The notes beneath the pieces were generated by a model. The model had not been told where the DNA came from. It made no database searches and worked only from the letters and a program-made list of their open reading frames with translations. A program made the position numbers and the translations under genes. 64,000 nucleotides of DNA from Diploscapter coronatus (taxonomy: Eukaryota; Nematoda; Chromadorea; Rhabditida; Rhabditidae). Of the stretch, positions 10,772 through 23,600 are shown piece after piece. Within the stretch, counting starts at the first letter, position 1. Each line of letters opens with the position of its first letter. The stretch covers positions 60,101,201-60,165,200 of the forward strand of contig OZ038422.1 in assembly GCA_964036155.1 (NCBI GenBank). Reading direction: 5' to 3'.

Positions 10772-13700
10772 TCAAATAATACAGGCCCGATTGCATGTCT
10801 TGGTGCAAAGTCGTTGTACTTGTGGTCGGTCACAAAGTTGGAGAATTCCCCAGAGTCGGCAGTAGCTACCATAGTCCAAACAGCGGATATTTTCCTCGGG
10901 AGGCTCGATCTGAAAATTTGTACTTTTATAGATAATATATTTTAGATAAGTTTCAAGATTTCTACAATATCAGTGCTCCCCAAAGCTGATCTGATACATT
11001 CATCATAGGTCTATTTAAAAGCTCGAAATTCGCTATTTAAAAAAGTATCATCCAAATGTGTTTCATAAATACCCCCATTTCCTATACTGGCCGATTTTAT
11101 TAATTGGATTTCTCTAATATATCAGAATCAAAAATCACCTACCGGCAAAACAGGCGTAACAGACTCAATTACGGGAATCATTGGACCTCGTCTCGTCACT
11201 GCGGGCAAACCAATGAAGGGCGTACTTGTTGGAGGTGGGTTGGTCTGAAAATTTGTTCGACTTTTTAAAAAAATTCTATCATAAATAAATTGATATATGA
11301 ATAAAGGAAATTTGTATAAAGATTTGGTGAAGCATACATTTTCCAAGTTGGATAGTTTCTTTTTAAATTTTTATTTTTTGAAAATGGAAATCTTTTACAA
11401 TGGTCCTCAGAGGTGATTTTTCTAGAGATATCTTCTCGAAACCAACTCCAAATCTTTTCTTCAAATTAAATAAAAAACGAACCTCCTCCTTCTCCTCGGA
11501 GCTGCTCTTTTCTTTTTCCTTGGATTTTTCCGTTGTCTCCAAAAACGATGTCGTCACCACACTTATTGTCGTTGTTGGGGCCTCTGTTGAAGTGCTCGGC
11601 TCTGTTGTGGTCTGTGTTGTCGTTTGGGTTGTCGTCTGGGTTGATGTCGTTGTTGGACTAGTTACGGTAGTTGTTGTCGTGCTGCTAGATGACGTCGTCG
11701 GGGCTTCAGAAGACGTCGACGTTGTGAAAGTGACGACGACGGGCTGAAATTCGGGTTTAACTAAAAATTATAACCCTTTAAAATAAGCCTTAAGGATGAT
11801 CCCAATAAATTCTGGAGCTACCAAGAAGATGACTGAGTGGTAAATTTATACAAAAACATTTTGCAAATAAGTTTTACAAGACCCCGAAAGAAATTGTTAG
11901 AAGATAAGATTATGAAAAAAATTCTTTAAATAGGTTTCGAAAAACCTTGAGAGTAAATTCTAGAAATTCCAAAATAATGAGTTAAAATACTCGACAAAAT
12001 CAGTAAAGAATAAGTTTCATCAATAATTGAAAATAGATTTCCATAAAATTCGCCATTATATAGAAATCGAGTCTTCGTCGAAAATAAATTTTTAAAAAAG
12101 AAAAAAAAAACCTACCATCCAGCTACTAGTCTTCGACATTACTGAACTGCTTGAAGGCGTCAGAATGGGTGTCGTGGTTTGGGGCACGGATGACGTTGAC
12201 GACGGCGACGATGAAGTAGACGACGTGCTTGGCGTCGTGGAAATCAGATTGTAGCCGCCACGACGAACCGTCGGGACGGTTGGCACCGAGGTCGCTGAAT
12301 TTTACTCGTATTTCTTGTATTTTTTTCAACATAATTGTAAATTTTAAAAAAATCGATTTAGATCGAGAATATTTGAAACATACACAGATCAAATTTGTAT
12401 GTAAGAAAAAATCTTCGGGCCCTTTTCTTGTAAAAGGTGCAGCTTGAGGTATCTTGTCTGAGCATCCACCTACAATCAAAAGTTACCGAAAATCACTGAA
12501 TATCTAGAAGGCTTGGGCATACTTCTTTAATCCAATTTTATTATCAAGATCTTCTTTCAACTTGAGTAAAAAAACTTCTTTTTTTTCGAGAATAATAAAA
12601 AATCGCTTACTCATTTTGTTTCTGATAATGGGCTCCACAAACTGTGCCACTAGTTCATCAGCAACGACTTTGATCGCTTCGAAGGTTTCGATTCCAGTGG
12701 CGGGGATCTCTCTTTCGGGAAGCAGGAAACCGTGTCTGAAAAAATTCAATTCTTCAAATTTCACTTTTCTTCTTCTGATTTTTCTTTAATTTTTATGTTT
12801 TTTTTTTTTATAAGTTTCAAACAGCCTTCAAATTTGAACCGAATTCATAACTTGAATTTGATCCACTTTCAAGATAGACGATAAACATAAGGTATGTTTC
12901 AGATCTCGTTTAAATTTGAGAACATTGCATTGAAATTGATTCGGTATAATTTCCGCTAAAATCAAACTTTAAAAATCTAAACAAAAATTTCGACCCCATG
13001 AGTGAATTTTTCGGCCTCAATTCGATGAGGTAGGCGTAGGGCACGTTCAGTTGACCTTTAGCCCAGTCGTGAGAGCCTCCGCTGGCTTCGTCTGAAAAAT
13101 ACAAATTAGCTATTTTCTAAAAATAGCATAATTAATTTAAAAAAAAAAAAAAACTAACACATCAAATCAGCTCCCGTTCCAACTTGGTACTTCGTTCCAT
13201 ACACCTCATACAGAGCCTTTGTGGCTCTCAGAGCGAGAGGTCTCTGAAATCAAAATAATACACATATTTCGAAAATTATTTTAAACAATAAAGAAAATAC
13301 CAGTGCCGTGTGAAAATCTTGAGGATAGCTTCTTTTTCTGTGGCCTGAAAAATGGAAAATTATCCTTTTCGGGGAAAAAAATTAACCGTAAGGAATCAAC
13401 CACATCTGAGAGTAGGAGTGGAGGGTTATGAAAGCCTGCAAATCGATTTTTAATCAATATTTTCAGAAAAAAGATACCTGAGGAGTATTTTCTTCCAAGA
13501 AATCTCTCACAGCCATGGACTCGGGTTCGGAAAACGATTGCGGTCCTCCATACGTCTCGTGGCAAGGGTCGTTACTCGCTCCGGCCGCTGAAATCTTTAA
13601 TTTTTAGAAAACTATGCCATGAGGTTAAAGTATTGAGAATTAGAGAACTTGTCGAATATAGATTTTGAAACATGCTCATGACATTCCAAACTCTTTGAAA

Positions 13701-16470
13701 AATGGCAGTAAATGACTAAAAGCGGTTTTGAGTTAAAAGAATAAGTAGCTTCTTTGAAACATATTCAGAAAATCTTCATAAGCGTGCCGAAAAGTTGTCT
13801 CATTGAAAATGGTTTGAATTTTAGGGAAAAGTGAATTCCTTGAAACCTATTCTTTTTTAATTTTAGGGGAAAAACCTACATCCCCAAAACCAGTCGAAGT
13901 TCCTGTTCAAATCGACTCCCGCGCAGCACAGCGTCGAATGGAAATGGCGTCTTCGGCACGTCGCTGGACGGCGGTTTTTGCGCCACATGCGATTCTGAAA
14001 GTTTTATTCTTAAAGAATTGATATTTTAGAAATGTTTCGAAAAAAATCTATAGAATTCTTGATGGGAATGGAATAACAATAATAACGTCTTTCTTTAAAT
14101 CAAGAAAATTAAAGAAAAAGGTTTTTTACAAATTTTATTGGATATGCTTCAAAGAATTCAGAAATTTTGTAGAAAGTGAGTAATTTCAGTGTCAATATCT
14201 TTTCAGCGAGAAAACCCAACCTTCAGTCTCGAATACTCGTACCCATCAGGGTTCATCACTGGGAGAATGTAGAATTCGATGTGGTCCATCAGTTTTTGGA
14301 TAGTAGGGTCCTTTTCGTAGCCGGTTATTAGCTAAAAAATCAAATTTCATTAAAAAAAAAATTCGTTAAAATTTTCTAGGATCCAAATTAAAAAGATTAA
14401 ATAAATAAATAAGCTGAGGAATAAAAAATTGAAAAAAGTAAAATACCTCCTTAATGATATTCATAGCCGTTGCTGGAGCGATCCACTCTCGCGCGTGAAT
14501 TCCCGCATCGATCCACATCGACACCTTGCCGCCCATCGGGTTGCGTCGGCCGGTTAGCTGATTTTTTGTAGGGGTAATATTTTTGACGAAAAAATTGAAA
14601 AAAAAAAAAAACTTATTTTGATGGTTTAAAAAGTAAAAATTTGAACAGTTTTTCTATACGTTTCAAAAATTCTATATTCAAGAAATGCATCATCGTTTTT
14701 CAATCACTCGGTTCTTTAATATTGAAATTCATAACACTTTAGATATGTTTCAAAAATCCCTTTTCACTAAACAATATTCATATTTTCAATCTCAGGTTTA
14801 TAAATATAAAATTAAAGAAAAAAAGTCACCAACCTTAATCACCAGTAAAGTCTTGTTCTCGTGACTCTCCCCGATGTCGATGAGCGTGACCATATCTGGG
14901 TTTTCTCGCTTGAGTCGTTTCAACTCCTTGTGAATGTCGACCAATGAATTGTATCGATCGTAGGCAAAGCCCTCTTGCGGGTGGTGGTACAGATCCTCAG
15001 ATCGCTCATTCACTATCGCTCTGAAATTAGAAGAATACAGTAACCTTGAAATAGCGATTTTTGGAAAATTTCAGAAAACTCTTTAAACCGGTTCATTTGT
15101 TACTCTGAAAAAAGTTAGAGCAATTATGGTTTTTTTCCGATTTTAGATAGGTTTCAGGGGATTGTTATAAGGTTTAAAATATCTCTTTTTCAATGAGTCT
15201 TATGTGGAGTTTAGATTTTTAAAATGAAAACGGACGGAAATTAGGCTGGATAGGTTTATAGATTTCAAATAGCTAGTAGTTTTTACGAAAAAACTCAGTC
15301 CTATTAAAGACGCTTCTCTCCAATAGTTGAAAAAGAGTTAACGTTTTGAGACATAAAAAAAGCCCTACTGCTCCAAGTCGTTGAGTGCGACGATGTAGTT
15401 GAGATTCTTCGACTCCAAGTCCTTGACGAAAATTGGCGCATCAGAAGGAGCCACGGTAACATCCACGATTCCACCTAGAAATGCAATAGTTTGAAATTTT
15501 ACCGGGGTTTTCTCAGAATGAATTAATTTTTAGCGGTTGTAAAAAAAATCCAAATTTATCACCACTATTTCATCTCAAAACTGAAAGTTTCATGGAGAAC
15601 CCCCAATTTTATCAAACGTTGGAAAGCCCATAGATTTTTTTTAACTTTATAAATATTAAATGGCCTAAAAACTAGAAACTTAAACAAAAACTTGAACCTT
15701 ACCAATTCTTGTTGGTGGCTGCCAGAAATCCAACTCATAGGGCGATGGGCCGTCGTAGAGCGATTTCAAATAGAGCAAATTCTCCTCGGTTTCAGGATTG
15801 ATACGAACTAGCTTGAAACTGAAATTAGTATTATTTTGTATTTTATAATCTACCAATGGATATCGTCAGCTCATTGGTATTAGAATATTTTCGTGACTAA
15901 TAAGGATAATTTTGAAACATGTCCAAAGTGTTCGCGAATTTAAAGATTGTGAAAAAGATGGTAAGCTTCAGAATGACGGGATAATAAATGAAATTTTATT
16001 TGGCGATGTTTCTAATATGTCTTGCACAGTTAAATTTCTCAACAAATCTTCCAAATGATGTTTTTGTCTTCTTTTCGCCCCCAGATTTTCGTTGTTTCAA
16101 TCGACTTTCAAACTACAAGAAAAGCCGTTCTCGAACCCTTTGACAAACAAAAATAAACCAAAATGCAATTCTCCGAAAAACCCCCGAAAATGACCATTTT
16201 CAGCTAACTTCTAAAATCAATAATTTGTAGAAATTTGGACCTTCAAAATGTAACCTAGCTTTTACTACATCTTCTAAAAATCGACTGTTTCTGTAACACT
16301 TTACAGTAGTCTCTTACTAGATTTTTGAATTAAATAAAAAAAACCAACTCTCTAAAACTATGACGTTCCTCTTCTGGAGATGCGTCGTCGTTGAAGTCGG
16401 CGTTGGTCGGATTCAGAAGCGCTACCGTAATCCCGACAACGATCGGAAATGAGATCGACTGCCATGCCAT
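10772..16470 (-). CDS. suro-1: Secreted M14A zinc carboxypeptidase with mucin-like linker and ShK domain (SURO-1-like)
   Basis: Secreted metallocarboxypeptidase; in C. elegans the SURO-1 type acts in cuticle formation. The start MAWQSISFPIVVGITVALL (16470) is a signal peptide. An activation propeptide follows (FKLVRINPETEE, about 15800). Catalytic domain: zinc ligands in GIHAREW (about 14500) and in ITLHSYSQMW (about 13430), substrate-binding DLNRNF (about 13890), YEASGGSHDW (about 13080) and catalytic Glu in LIELRP (about 13020). A Ser/Thr-rich tail (about 12290-11200) with runs of TTT and TST probably carries O-glycans. The last exon (10772-10914) is a ShK domain with six cysteines, from CLDYGSYC to CTKTCNRAC. 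All catalytic residues are present. The specificity residue equivalent to CPA position 255 is His (GGSHDW). Membership in M14A is secure; the SURO-1 name rests on domain order. Confidence 0.9.
10950..15918. promoter_or_regulatory. Candidate 21U-RNA promoters in carboxypeptidase introns
   Basis: Cores with the predicted 5' T: 10950(+) to 10995 TGAT; 12014(+) to 12057 CATT; 12896(+) to 12940 TGAT; 14660(+) to 14704 CAAT; 14747(+) to 14790 CAAT; 15151(+) to 15194 CAAT; 12374(-) to 12334 CAAT; 13755(-) to 13715 TAGT; 13841(-) to 13802 CAAT; 15913(-) to 15873 CAAT; 13666(-) has TACT. Spacing from the end of the core is 37-40 nt throughout. Neighbouring sites point in opposite directions, so host-gene orientation is ignored. 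Confidence 0.55.
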
Positions 16471-16895
16471 ATCTGGAACAATGAGATTTTTAAAAATCTG
16501 AAAATTCGATCTTTTTCGTCTAAAACTCGTTGAAAACAAAATGAAAACAATCCTAGATTAGAAATAAAGTTTTTCGTAGAAAATAGAGAAGTCGGAAAAA
16601 ATTCAAAGCACAAAATTCGGACTAGAATGAAGTAAAGAAAATGCTCAGACTTCAGACTACTTATACCTTCTTTTAAAAGCCCTTGAATTTTGCACAGAAC
16701 GTGAGTCGCAATAAAAACGATACATTTTGCTCTTTTGAGATCCTCTATGCAAAATATGTCCTCTTATATTTACTCAGAATTTCAGCAATACTTGAAAGTT
16801 TGCAAAATTCTTGAAATAGACGAAATTTCAGAAGATCGGGAGAAAAGTGCACACATACACACACAAAAATTTGACAATAAGCCCACGACACTTAC

Positions 16896-17055
16896 CGAAG
16901 GAGGGAGCAGCTTATTTTGACTGCTACGAGAGAAGACCCTAGGCGGTGGTGCGAAAAGATGACTACGGGAGGCGCGACCCGAGGAGAGAAAGAGAATAGC
17001 GCGGTCCGAACCGATCCCCGTAGTGAGCGAGTAGAGACAGAGCACGATTTGACAC
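16896..17055 (-). other. Candidate noncoding 5' exon upstream of the carboxypeptidase gene
   Basis: A 160-bp, relatively GC-rich block is bounded by a good acceptor (TGTTTGCAG, ending at 17056) and a good donor (GTAAGT, starting at 16895). It has no convincing reading frame. Its position 0.4 kb upstream of the signal-peptide exon suggests a 5' UTR exon of the same gene. It contains GGTTCGGACC, which resembles a tRNA box B, so it could instead be a tRNA-derived fragment. Confidence 0.4.
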
Positions 17056-17394
17056 CTGCAAACACAACGACGAAGAGAATAAATGAAGAGAAGATGGGGG
17101 GAAGAACGGTGAAATACAAGAGGATTGGATGAAGATGTTCTTTCTGGAGGGAAATTGAGAGTACGCTAAGGAGAAATTTTCGAGTTTCGTGAAAATCCAG
17201 TCCAAAATGGTCTGGAAAATGATGGAATTTACAATTCTATCTAAACATTTTGATGATGCGGGGAACACGAAGTATGAGTACAAACCTACATAAAGCAACC
17301 TTGAAATTTATCCAAAATTTTTGGATTTTACGAAGTTCCAAAACAGACTTCAAGAAAATCCATTTTCGAATCCTCCCGATGTTTCACTTTATTA

Positions 17395-17531
17395 GGTTTA
17401 AATTTCCAATCTGACTTGAACGACTTGGCGTTGAAGTGGAGCATCTCCAGAATCTTCTTGGCGTCGTGGATCAGCTACGGTAATCCATCGCATCGTCGTT
17501 GAGTCTTCTGAAGGCCTGATATCGGAAATCT
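17395..17531 (-). pseudogene. Orphan terminal-exon-like coding relic with a frame break
   Basis: Behind an acceptor (TTTTTCCAG) the minus strand reads FRYQAFRRLNDDAMDYR in one frame and then, after a TGA, LIHDAKKILEMLHFNAKSF in the next frame. Both halves use coding-like codons, so a 1-bp loss near 17470 is the simplest reading. AATAAA follows at 17388-17393. I see no upstream partner exons between here and mig-10. The third frame is open to a TAA just before the signal (ISDIRPSEDSTTMRW onward), so a functional use of that frame cannot be excluded. I do not recognise the family. Confidence 0.45.
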
Positions 17532-18597
17532 GGAAAAAAAAACAAATCATGAATTAGTCCTTTGATTTTGACAGTTTTAGGTTACAGTGCTAGTGTTTTA
17601 GCGGGGTTCACAAAAGCAAACTAAACTACGTGAAAATGCAAAAAAAAATCGCTACACTACGTGAGTTAGGCCAAAGCCTTTTCATTCCTATGAAATTCGA
17701 TATTTTAATTTTAAGATTCATTTTAAAATGGGGGTAAAATTATAAATGATCAAATAATGTATCATTTGTTCAGTAATAAATCATAAAATTTTAAATTAAA
17801 GAAAAAGCGCGATTTTGCACTTTTTAATAGAAAAATTGCTCGAAAACCATGTCAAATTCAATCAAATTGATCAGGAAAAATAAAAATGAAAGCGAATTTT
17901 TGTGAAAAGACACTAAATTGAGGATGGATTTCAAAAAAGAATCAAAAAGTTCTTTGACTCTCCAAAAATCTAATTTTGATCCATTTTTGAAAAAATGAGT
18001 TGTTTAGAATAAGAAGTTCATTGCTTTAATCAGAAATCAGTAAGGGGCGTGGCTGAACTTTTTTTTTTCAAAGCAATTACAAAATTACAGATAACGTCAC
18101 GCCTCTTTAACAAAGATATTGGAAAATATGTCAGACAATTTTCGGATCCTATGCTTTATTATATGACGAGAATTTTCCAATATCCCGGCAATGAACTAGA
18201 GAAATTTACAGGCACCGGCACGTTTAGGACGATTATCAATTTTTAAATTGATGACAACTACATTTTGAAAAGTACGGCTAAAATCACAAATAATAGTTTT
18301 AGAATTATTTGTTTTCGGTAAGGCATTTCAGTGTTTAGGTAATCGAATATTGACAAAGAAGTATTGGAATTGCGTATAATTTGTTCAAAGTCCAGGATAA
18401 ATATTCAGACAAAAACTCATACAATAATGACTAAAATCGTGTACCTATTTGTGTTGAGTATTGACATTCATATATGTATCAGAGAATGATGGAATAAATA
18501 AGATCTTTATCTCGAAAAATTAAAAACTTCTAAAAAAAATTTAAAGAAAAATGCAAGTTTTCAATTTTCCGAGACTTAAAAATTAAAAAAAAAAAAG
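17532..18597. other. mig-10 3' flank
   Basis: AT-rich sequence with no exon that I can support. A minus-strand AATAAA at 18155-18160, about 440 nt past the mig-10 stop, is a candidate polyadenylation signal for mig-10. Confidence 0.4.
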
Positions 18598-20609
18598 TTA
18601 AATCTGCCCGATCTTCTCTCTCCTTTTCGCAAGGGCTGCTTGTAGGTCGGACATGTGATTCTGCTGCAAAGGAACTTGCGCCGGCGGCGGGGTGGGACTC
18701 GACCCAGCAGTTACCAATCTGGAAATACATTTTTTACCGAAAAATCTTTTTTCTTCAAAAATTCGGAACCTATTTGCTGCTATTCTGGTAAAGTTGTCAT
18801 TTTCTTACCTAGTAGCATCTGACCGTTTTGGCGGTGGGGGCGGGGCTTTCTTCGCCACGGGCGGTTTGACACCATTGACGCCATTCATCCCATTGATACC
18901 ATTTATGTTTGGGACTTGCGGTGACGCGACAGGTCGGAGCATTCCATTCATGGGCAAAGGACTACCATTCGGGATACCATTGACACCATTTGACAATTGG
19001 TGCAGCTGCCCAGGCGGGTGATAGGCTGGTTTGGGTGGTGGGATAGGGTTGATCTGAGAAATAGATTTTGTAAGTTTTGGAAAAGGTTCAATTAATAAGT
19101 GGTTTTCGATATGTCGCTAATCCTAAATTCGAATTATACTAGCAGAAGTTTTTCTAGATGTCCCAAAATTGTAGTAAAAGTGTTATGTGAACTGAGGGCA
19201 ATCTGCACAGCACACCTAAGCTAATAACAAAATAAAATAAATTTTAAGTCTCGGATAAATTATTCCCCATGTAAGTCTTGGATAATCCGAAAGACAATCT
19301 CATCCAAATAAAGAATCCTCTTTTCAAATGTTTCAAGTTTTCTCTAAAAGCAATACAATGCAATTATAATCAATAGTCTATTAAGGTTTATGTCTAATGA
19401 GAAAATTTGAAGAATCATTTTCTCAAATAAGTTTCAGGTTTTCCTTAAAATAAAGTATCGTCAGTTCAGTTTTGATGTGTGATGGAAGATGGTTTGATAA
19501 AATTGTAAAAAGAAATCAACCTGCTGATTTGGCGTCGAGGTTCTTGCCGCCATAATTGGGGGTGGAGCGGGGAATTCTTCATCTGAAAACATAGACATAA
19601 AAATTCGATTTTCTTAAAAATAAAAATTTTAAAGTTAATTTTTTCGAAAATAAAAATTACCCGAATCTTCATCTTCAACCCCGGCATTTAGGGAGTGGTG
19701 ACTGCTTCCATTTGAAGAAGAGGAATGAGAGACCCTCCTCAGAACATCAATCGGAGCTCGTTTGATCGTGCCGGTGGGCTGTTCGTCGTACTGAAATTCG
19801 TTTATTTTCAAATGTGTATTCTTTATAAATTATATACTTGTCTGCAAAAGAATCTAATATATTCGATATTTTCTTTCGAAAAAAGTTAACTTTTCAACTT
19901 TTTCCAAAAATCGAAGACCGGCAACCATACCTCTTGATTAGCCAGGTGCGCGGTAGAGCTATGACACCGATCGACTTGAATTGAGGCGCGGCTTAGTTGG
20001 GAGGGAGACTGGACGGCGATGCATGGCTAAAAATGTCTATTTTGTTGCAATTTTTGAGGTAAGTTTAAAATTTTCACTAGAAAATTTGAATTTTTAAAAA
20101 ACGGTGCCTGGAAGTAACTACAAATAAATTTACCTTATGTTGATTTTGTCCGAAAGCGAGGTCCTGTTGACTTGAAGAGCATGAGGTCGTGTTCACGCTG
20201 ATAGGTCTGAAAGTTATTTTATTTCTTACTTTTACTCAGAAAAAGGAAAAATCGAGTATTCATTTGAATTCCTCAACAATTCTACTAAATATAGGTTACA
20301 GTGAAAATTTGCAGTATCAAGCGCCTAATCATTCAAATCACTCAGAATTTTAAAAATGTACCTTGAAGCCGGACAACTATTGCCATTCTGATTTATCCTC
20401 ATATTGCCATTCAGGGATACGGTAGATGAGCTCGTCGGTGCGGGTGTGAGACAGGTCGTCGAGGCGGAAATTCCTAAATTTCACTTCGTTTTTCTAAAAA
20501 TCTGTAAATCTCAAATATACCTGACATTCCGGAAAGTTGCTCTCTTCGCATAGCGCACGCTTTCTCGTAATTCTCGAGGAGTGAGGAGCCATTCTGAAAA
20601 TGTTTTATC

Positions 20610-20642
<33 letters not shown>

Positions 20643-23600
20643 ATGAAAGGGTAGGCTCTACGATAAATCAAAGGTTGGTAAACTATTCGTTATTTGAAGA
20701 AATGTTGAAACGTATGAAAGTTTAAGTTGTATATTAGGTGCTCACTATACTAAATTACCATTCCGATTATAAACTTTTCATAAATGTATATTTTGAAACA
20801 TATTTAAAAAAAAAGAATATAAAATTACCTTTGCAATCCTGAGCGCGACGATCCATTTCCTGAAGGTCGGCTCGTCTTCGGCGCAAATGTACTTGATGTA
20901 TTGGGAGCGTTTCACTTGCAGCTGAGTTAGCTGAAATAGAAATTTTGTAATTTTTAAAAATATTTTTTTTTTTTCTAAAAATTCAAAAATTTTACCTTTA
21001 TAGAAAGGCACCATTCGGTGGGGGCCTTGTATTTCTTGACCCAGTTGATTCCGGAATAGACCTGGTTCGAATGAAGACTCATCAAGCATTGGAGGTCTTT
21101 TGAGAGTCTGAAAATAGAAACATTTCCTATTAGTTTTCCCTTAAATTAAACAAATCCTACTTTTTCCCTTTCGGCGAGTAGTAGAGTCCGCTGGATCTCA
21201 GGACGAAATAGTGCTTTTTCCAAGATTTTCTCCCGTCCGACTTCAGGTACAAAAAGCCGTCCATTTCCGGAGGCACGACGGAGTCTCGATGGAAAAAGTC
21301 CTGGAAAATTTGAATTTTTTTTTCTAAATTATGTTAATTTTTCCAAAAATTCACCTGAACGAATTGAGCCTTGACCTCTCTAGTCCAATTATCCCCTGGT
21401 GGAACTTCAATACTCTCGGTCTTTTCTGTGACCAGGTAGATTTCGGGGCGGTCTGAAGAAGCAAATTTAAATCAAGAAACATTACGCAAAAATGATTAAA
21501 GTAGAAAAAATTCAAGGATAAAGTTAGAATAACTCGCTAGAAACATACCCATGAAAGGATATTTATCGGGCCTTCTAATGAAGTACAACTTGTTGGGTGA
21601 GTCCTGCACCCACATTTGAATGTTTTCAACGATTTTTTCGTGGTCTTCGTAAATTCGCCCTGAAAATTAGCATAATTAGAAGGAAACTTTCTAGGAAAAA
21701 AACTACTTTCGAGATGTTTTCAATTGGCGAAAATGATGAAATCAGAATATATTTTTAAAGTAAACCTTAACTATTTCTAAAACCTACTTATATAAAGCTC
21801 CGGAAATTCTTCAACGATGCAATGGTCCTCCATAAGTTGAATGTGGTGTTTATCGGCCAATTGCTTCATTGTATCAGCGACAGTCCACCTTTCATCGATC
21901 AGCATTTGGAGGGGCTCTCCATCCTCGACGAAAAATTTCACGAACATTTTGATGATCTGGAAAAGCGGGTTTTATTTGGAAAATCCTAGAAATTTTTAGA
22001 TGTTCTAGAAAAAAAATAAAACTGCAAAAAATTCTAAAAGAAATCACCTTCGCTTCCTTCATTTTCTCCAACGCCAACTTGATCTTCGCCGCTTTTGAGT
22101 CCTCGGAATTTTGGGTTTCGCCATTTCGAGGAGACACCTGAAACAATTATTTCTAAATTTTTAAAACCGATTTCTTTTTTAGATTTTCTCGAACAATCGT
22201 AATTTATGCCAATTTTTTGCTAAAATTGAAGAAAATTGCTTTTCATTCATAAGACTATGCCTTTATAATTGGACATTTAGCGTCAGACGTCAAAAATAAG
22301 TGGTTTAGATAGGTCACACATATGGACCTTATTCGATGAAAATCCGAGAAGAATGTCGAGTTTTGGTAACTGTTCCTATGAAAATCAGAATTTTTATCGA
22401 TTTTCCTAGATTTCTTCCATTTTTAACCAGATGTTTTATAGAATGATGTCAGAAATACGCCTTTTATTCATTTGCTTCCCCAAATCTTTAGCAAATTCCA
22501 TACACAGCTGACCCTGGGTTAGGTTAGCACATTGCGCAATTTTCTTCGAACCTGACCTCGAGAACCGTAAAAACTAAAACAAACAGATTTGAATGTCTTA
22601 GATCAAAGATAAGGGAGGTTTTATTAGCTGCGAAATATCGCACCTAAAAACGGGATATGTTACAAAGAAGATAGGAGTTTACATTAAAAATATAACAAAA
22701 CATTAAGTTAGAGCTCGTTTCTGAATTTATACAGAGTACAATTTATTTAAAATTATATGCTCCAAAAATTATCCCTCAAAAATATAAGTACACGACGCTA
22801 ATCCCGTTTTACTTACAAAAGCTTCATAAATCCCAAATTTGCTTTATTTTTGACCGTGAACTTATGTTACAATGCTATAATGCCCCATAGCTTTATCAAA
22901 AGTTGACAAGAACACCGCGTATCTCTCGTTTTTGGACCTAATTAATTGACGAGTTCCTACTCTGTTACAACTTAGAACAAAGGCTCATTACAGTGAGCCA
23001 AGAGTGATTGATTAGATACCGCGATTTATGACAATCCCGTTCAAAAGAAGGCCCTACCAGGTCAACCCAATAACTCAAATCTTGTACCAGCGAAAGTTCG
23101 CCATTTTAAACCTTAGAAATGTTAGGCAATTTTTCAAAATTCCTTTTCCCAGATAAATTTTAAGCAGAAGATAATTTCGTACCTGAGTAGGACTAGGCGT
23201 ATGCAAGCTATCCCTGCAGGAGTCATTCGAAGAGAAGGCCGAGTTCCTGCACCGGTTTGACTCGGTCGATGAGGAATCGCAGAAGGCCGAGTCGCCATCC
23301 GGGGACGAACAGGACGAGGCGACTGACGACGGGTGGAGGGGTACCTGCAAACTGATCGATTTTTAAAAATTTATTTTTTGCTGATTTTTATTTAGTATAT
23401 TTTTTGTTATTTTGAAGTCCCATATATTTCAATGATGAGCTATATCAGAATTGTATCGTGCCATTCGATATTAGTAATGGAAAGATAGATAATATCAAAC
23501 ATAAAAATCTCAAGATTCAGTTAAGTTTCAAAAATCGGTTATTTTTGAGGTTTTACAAGTTACTTTGGTATGAATAATAGAGATAGATTTCTAATATCTA

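Noticed and set aside
11400..11747. Plus-strand 115-aa frame rich in Val
   Set aside because: It is the antisense of the Thr/Ser-rich linker of the carboxypeptidase; Val runs arise from complementing ACN codons.
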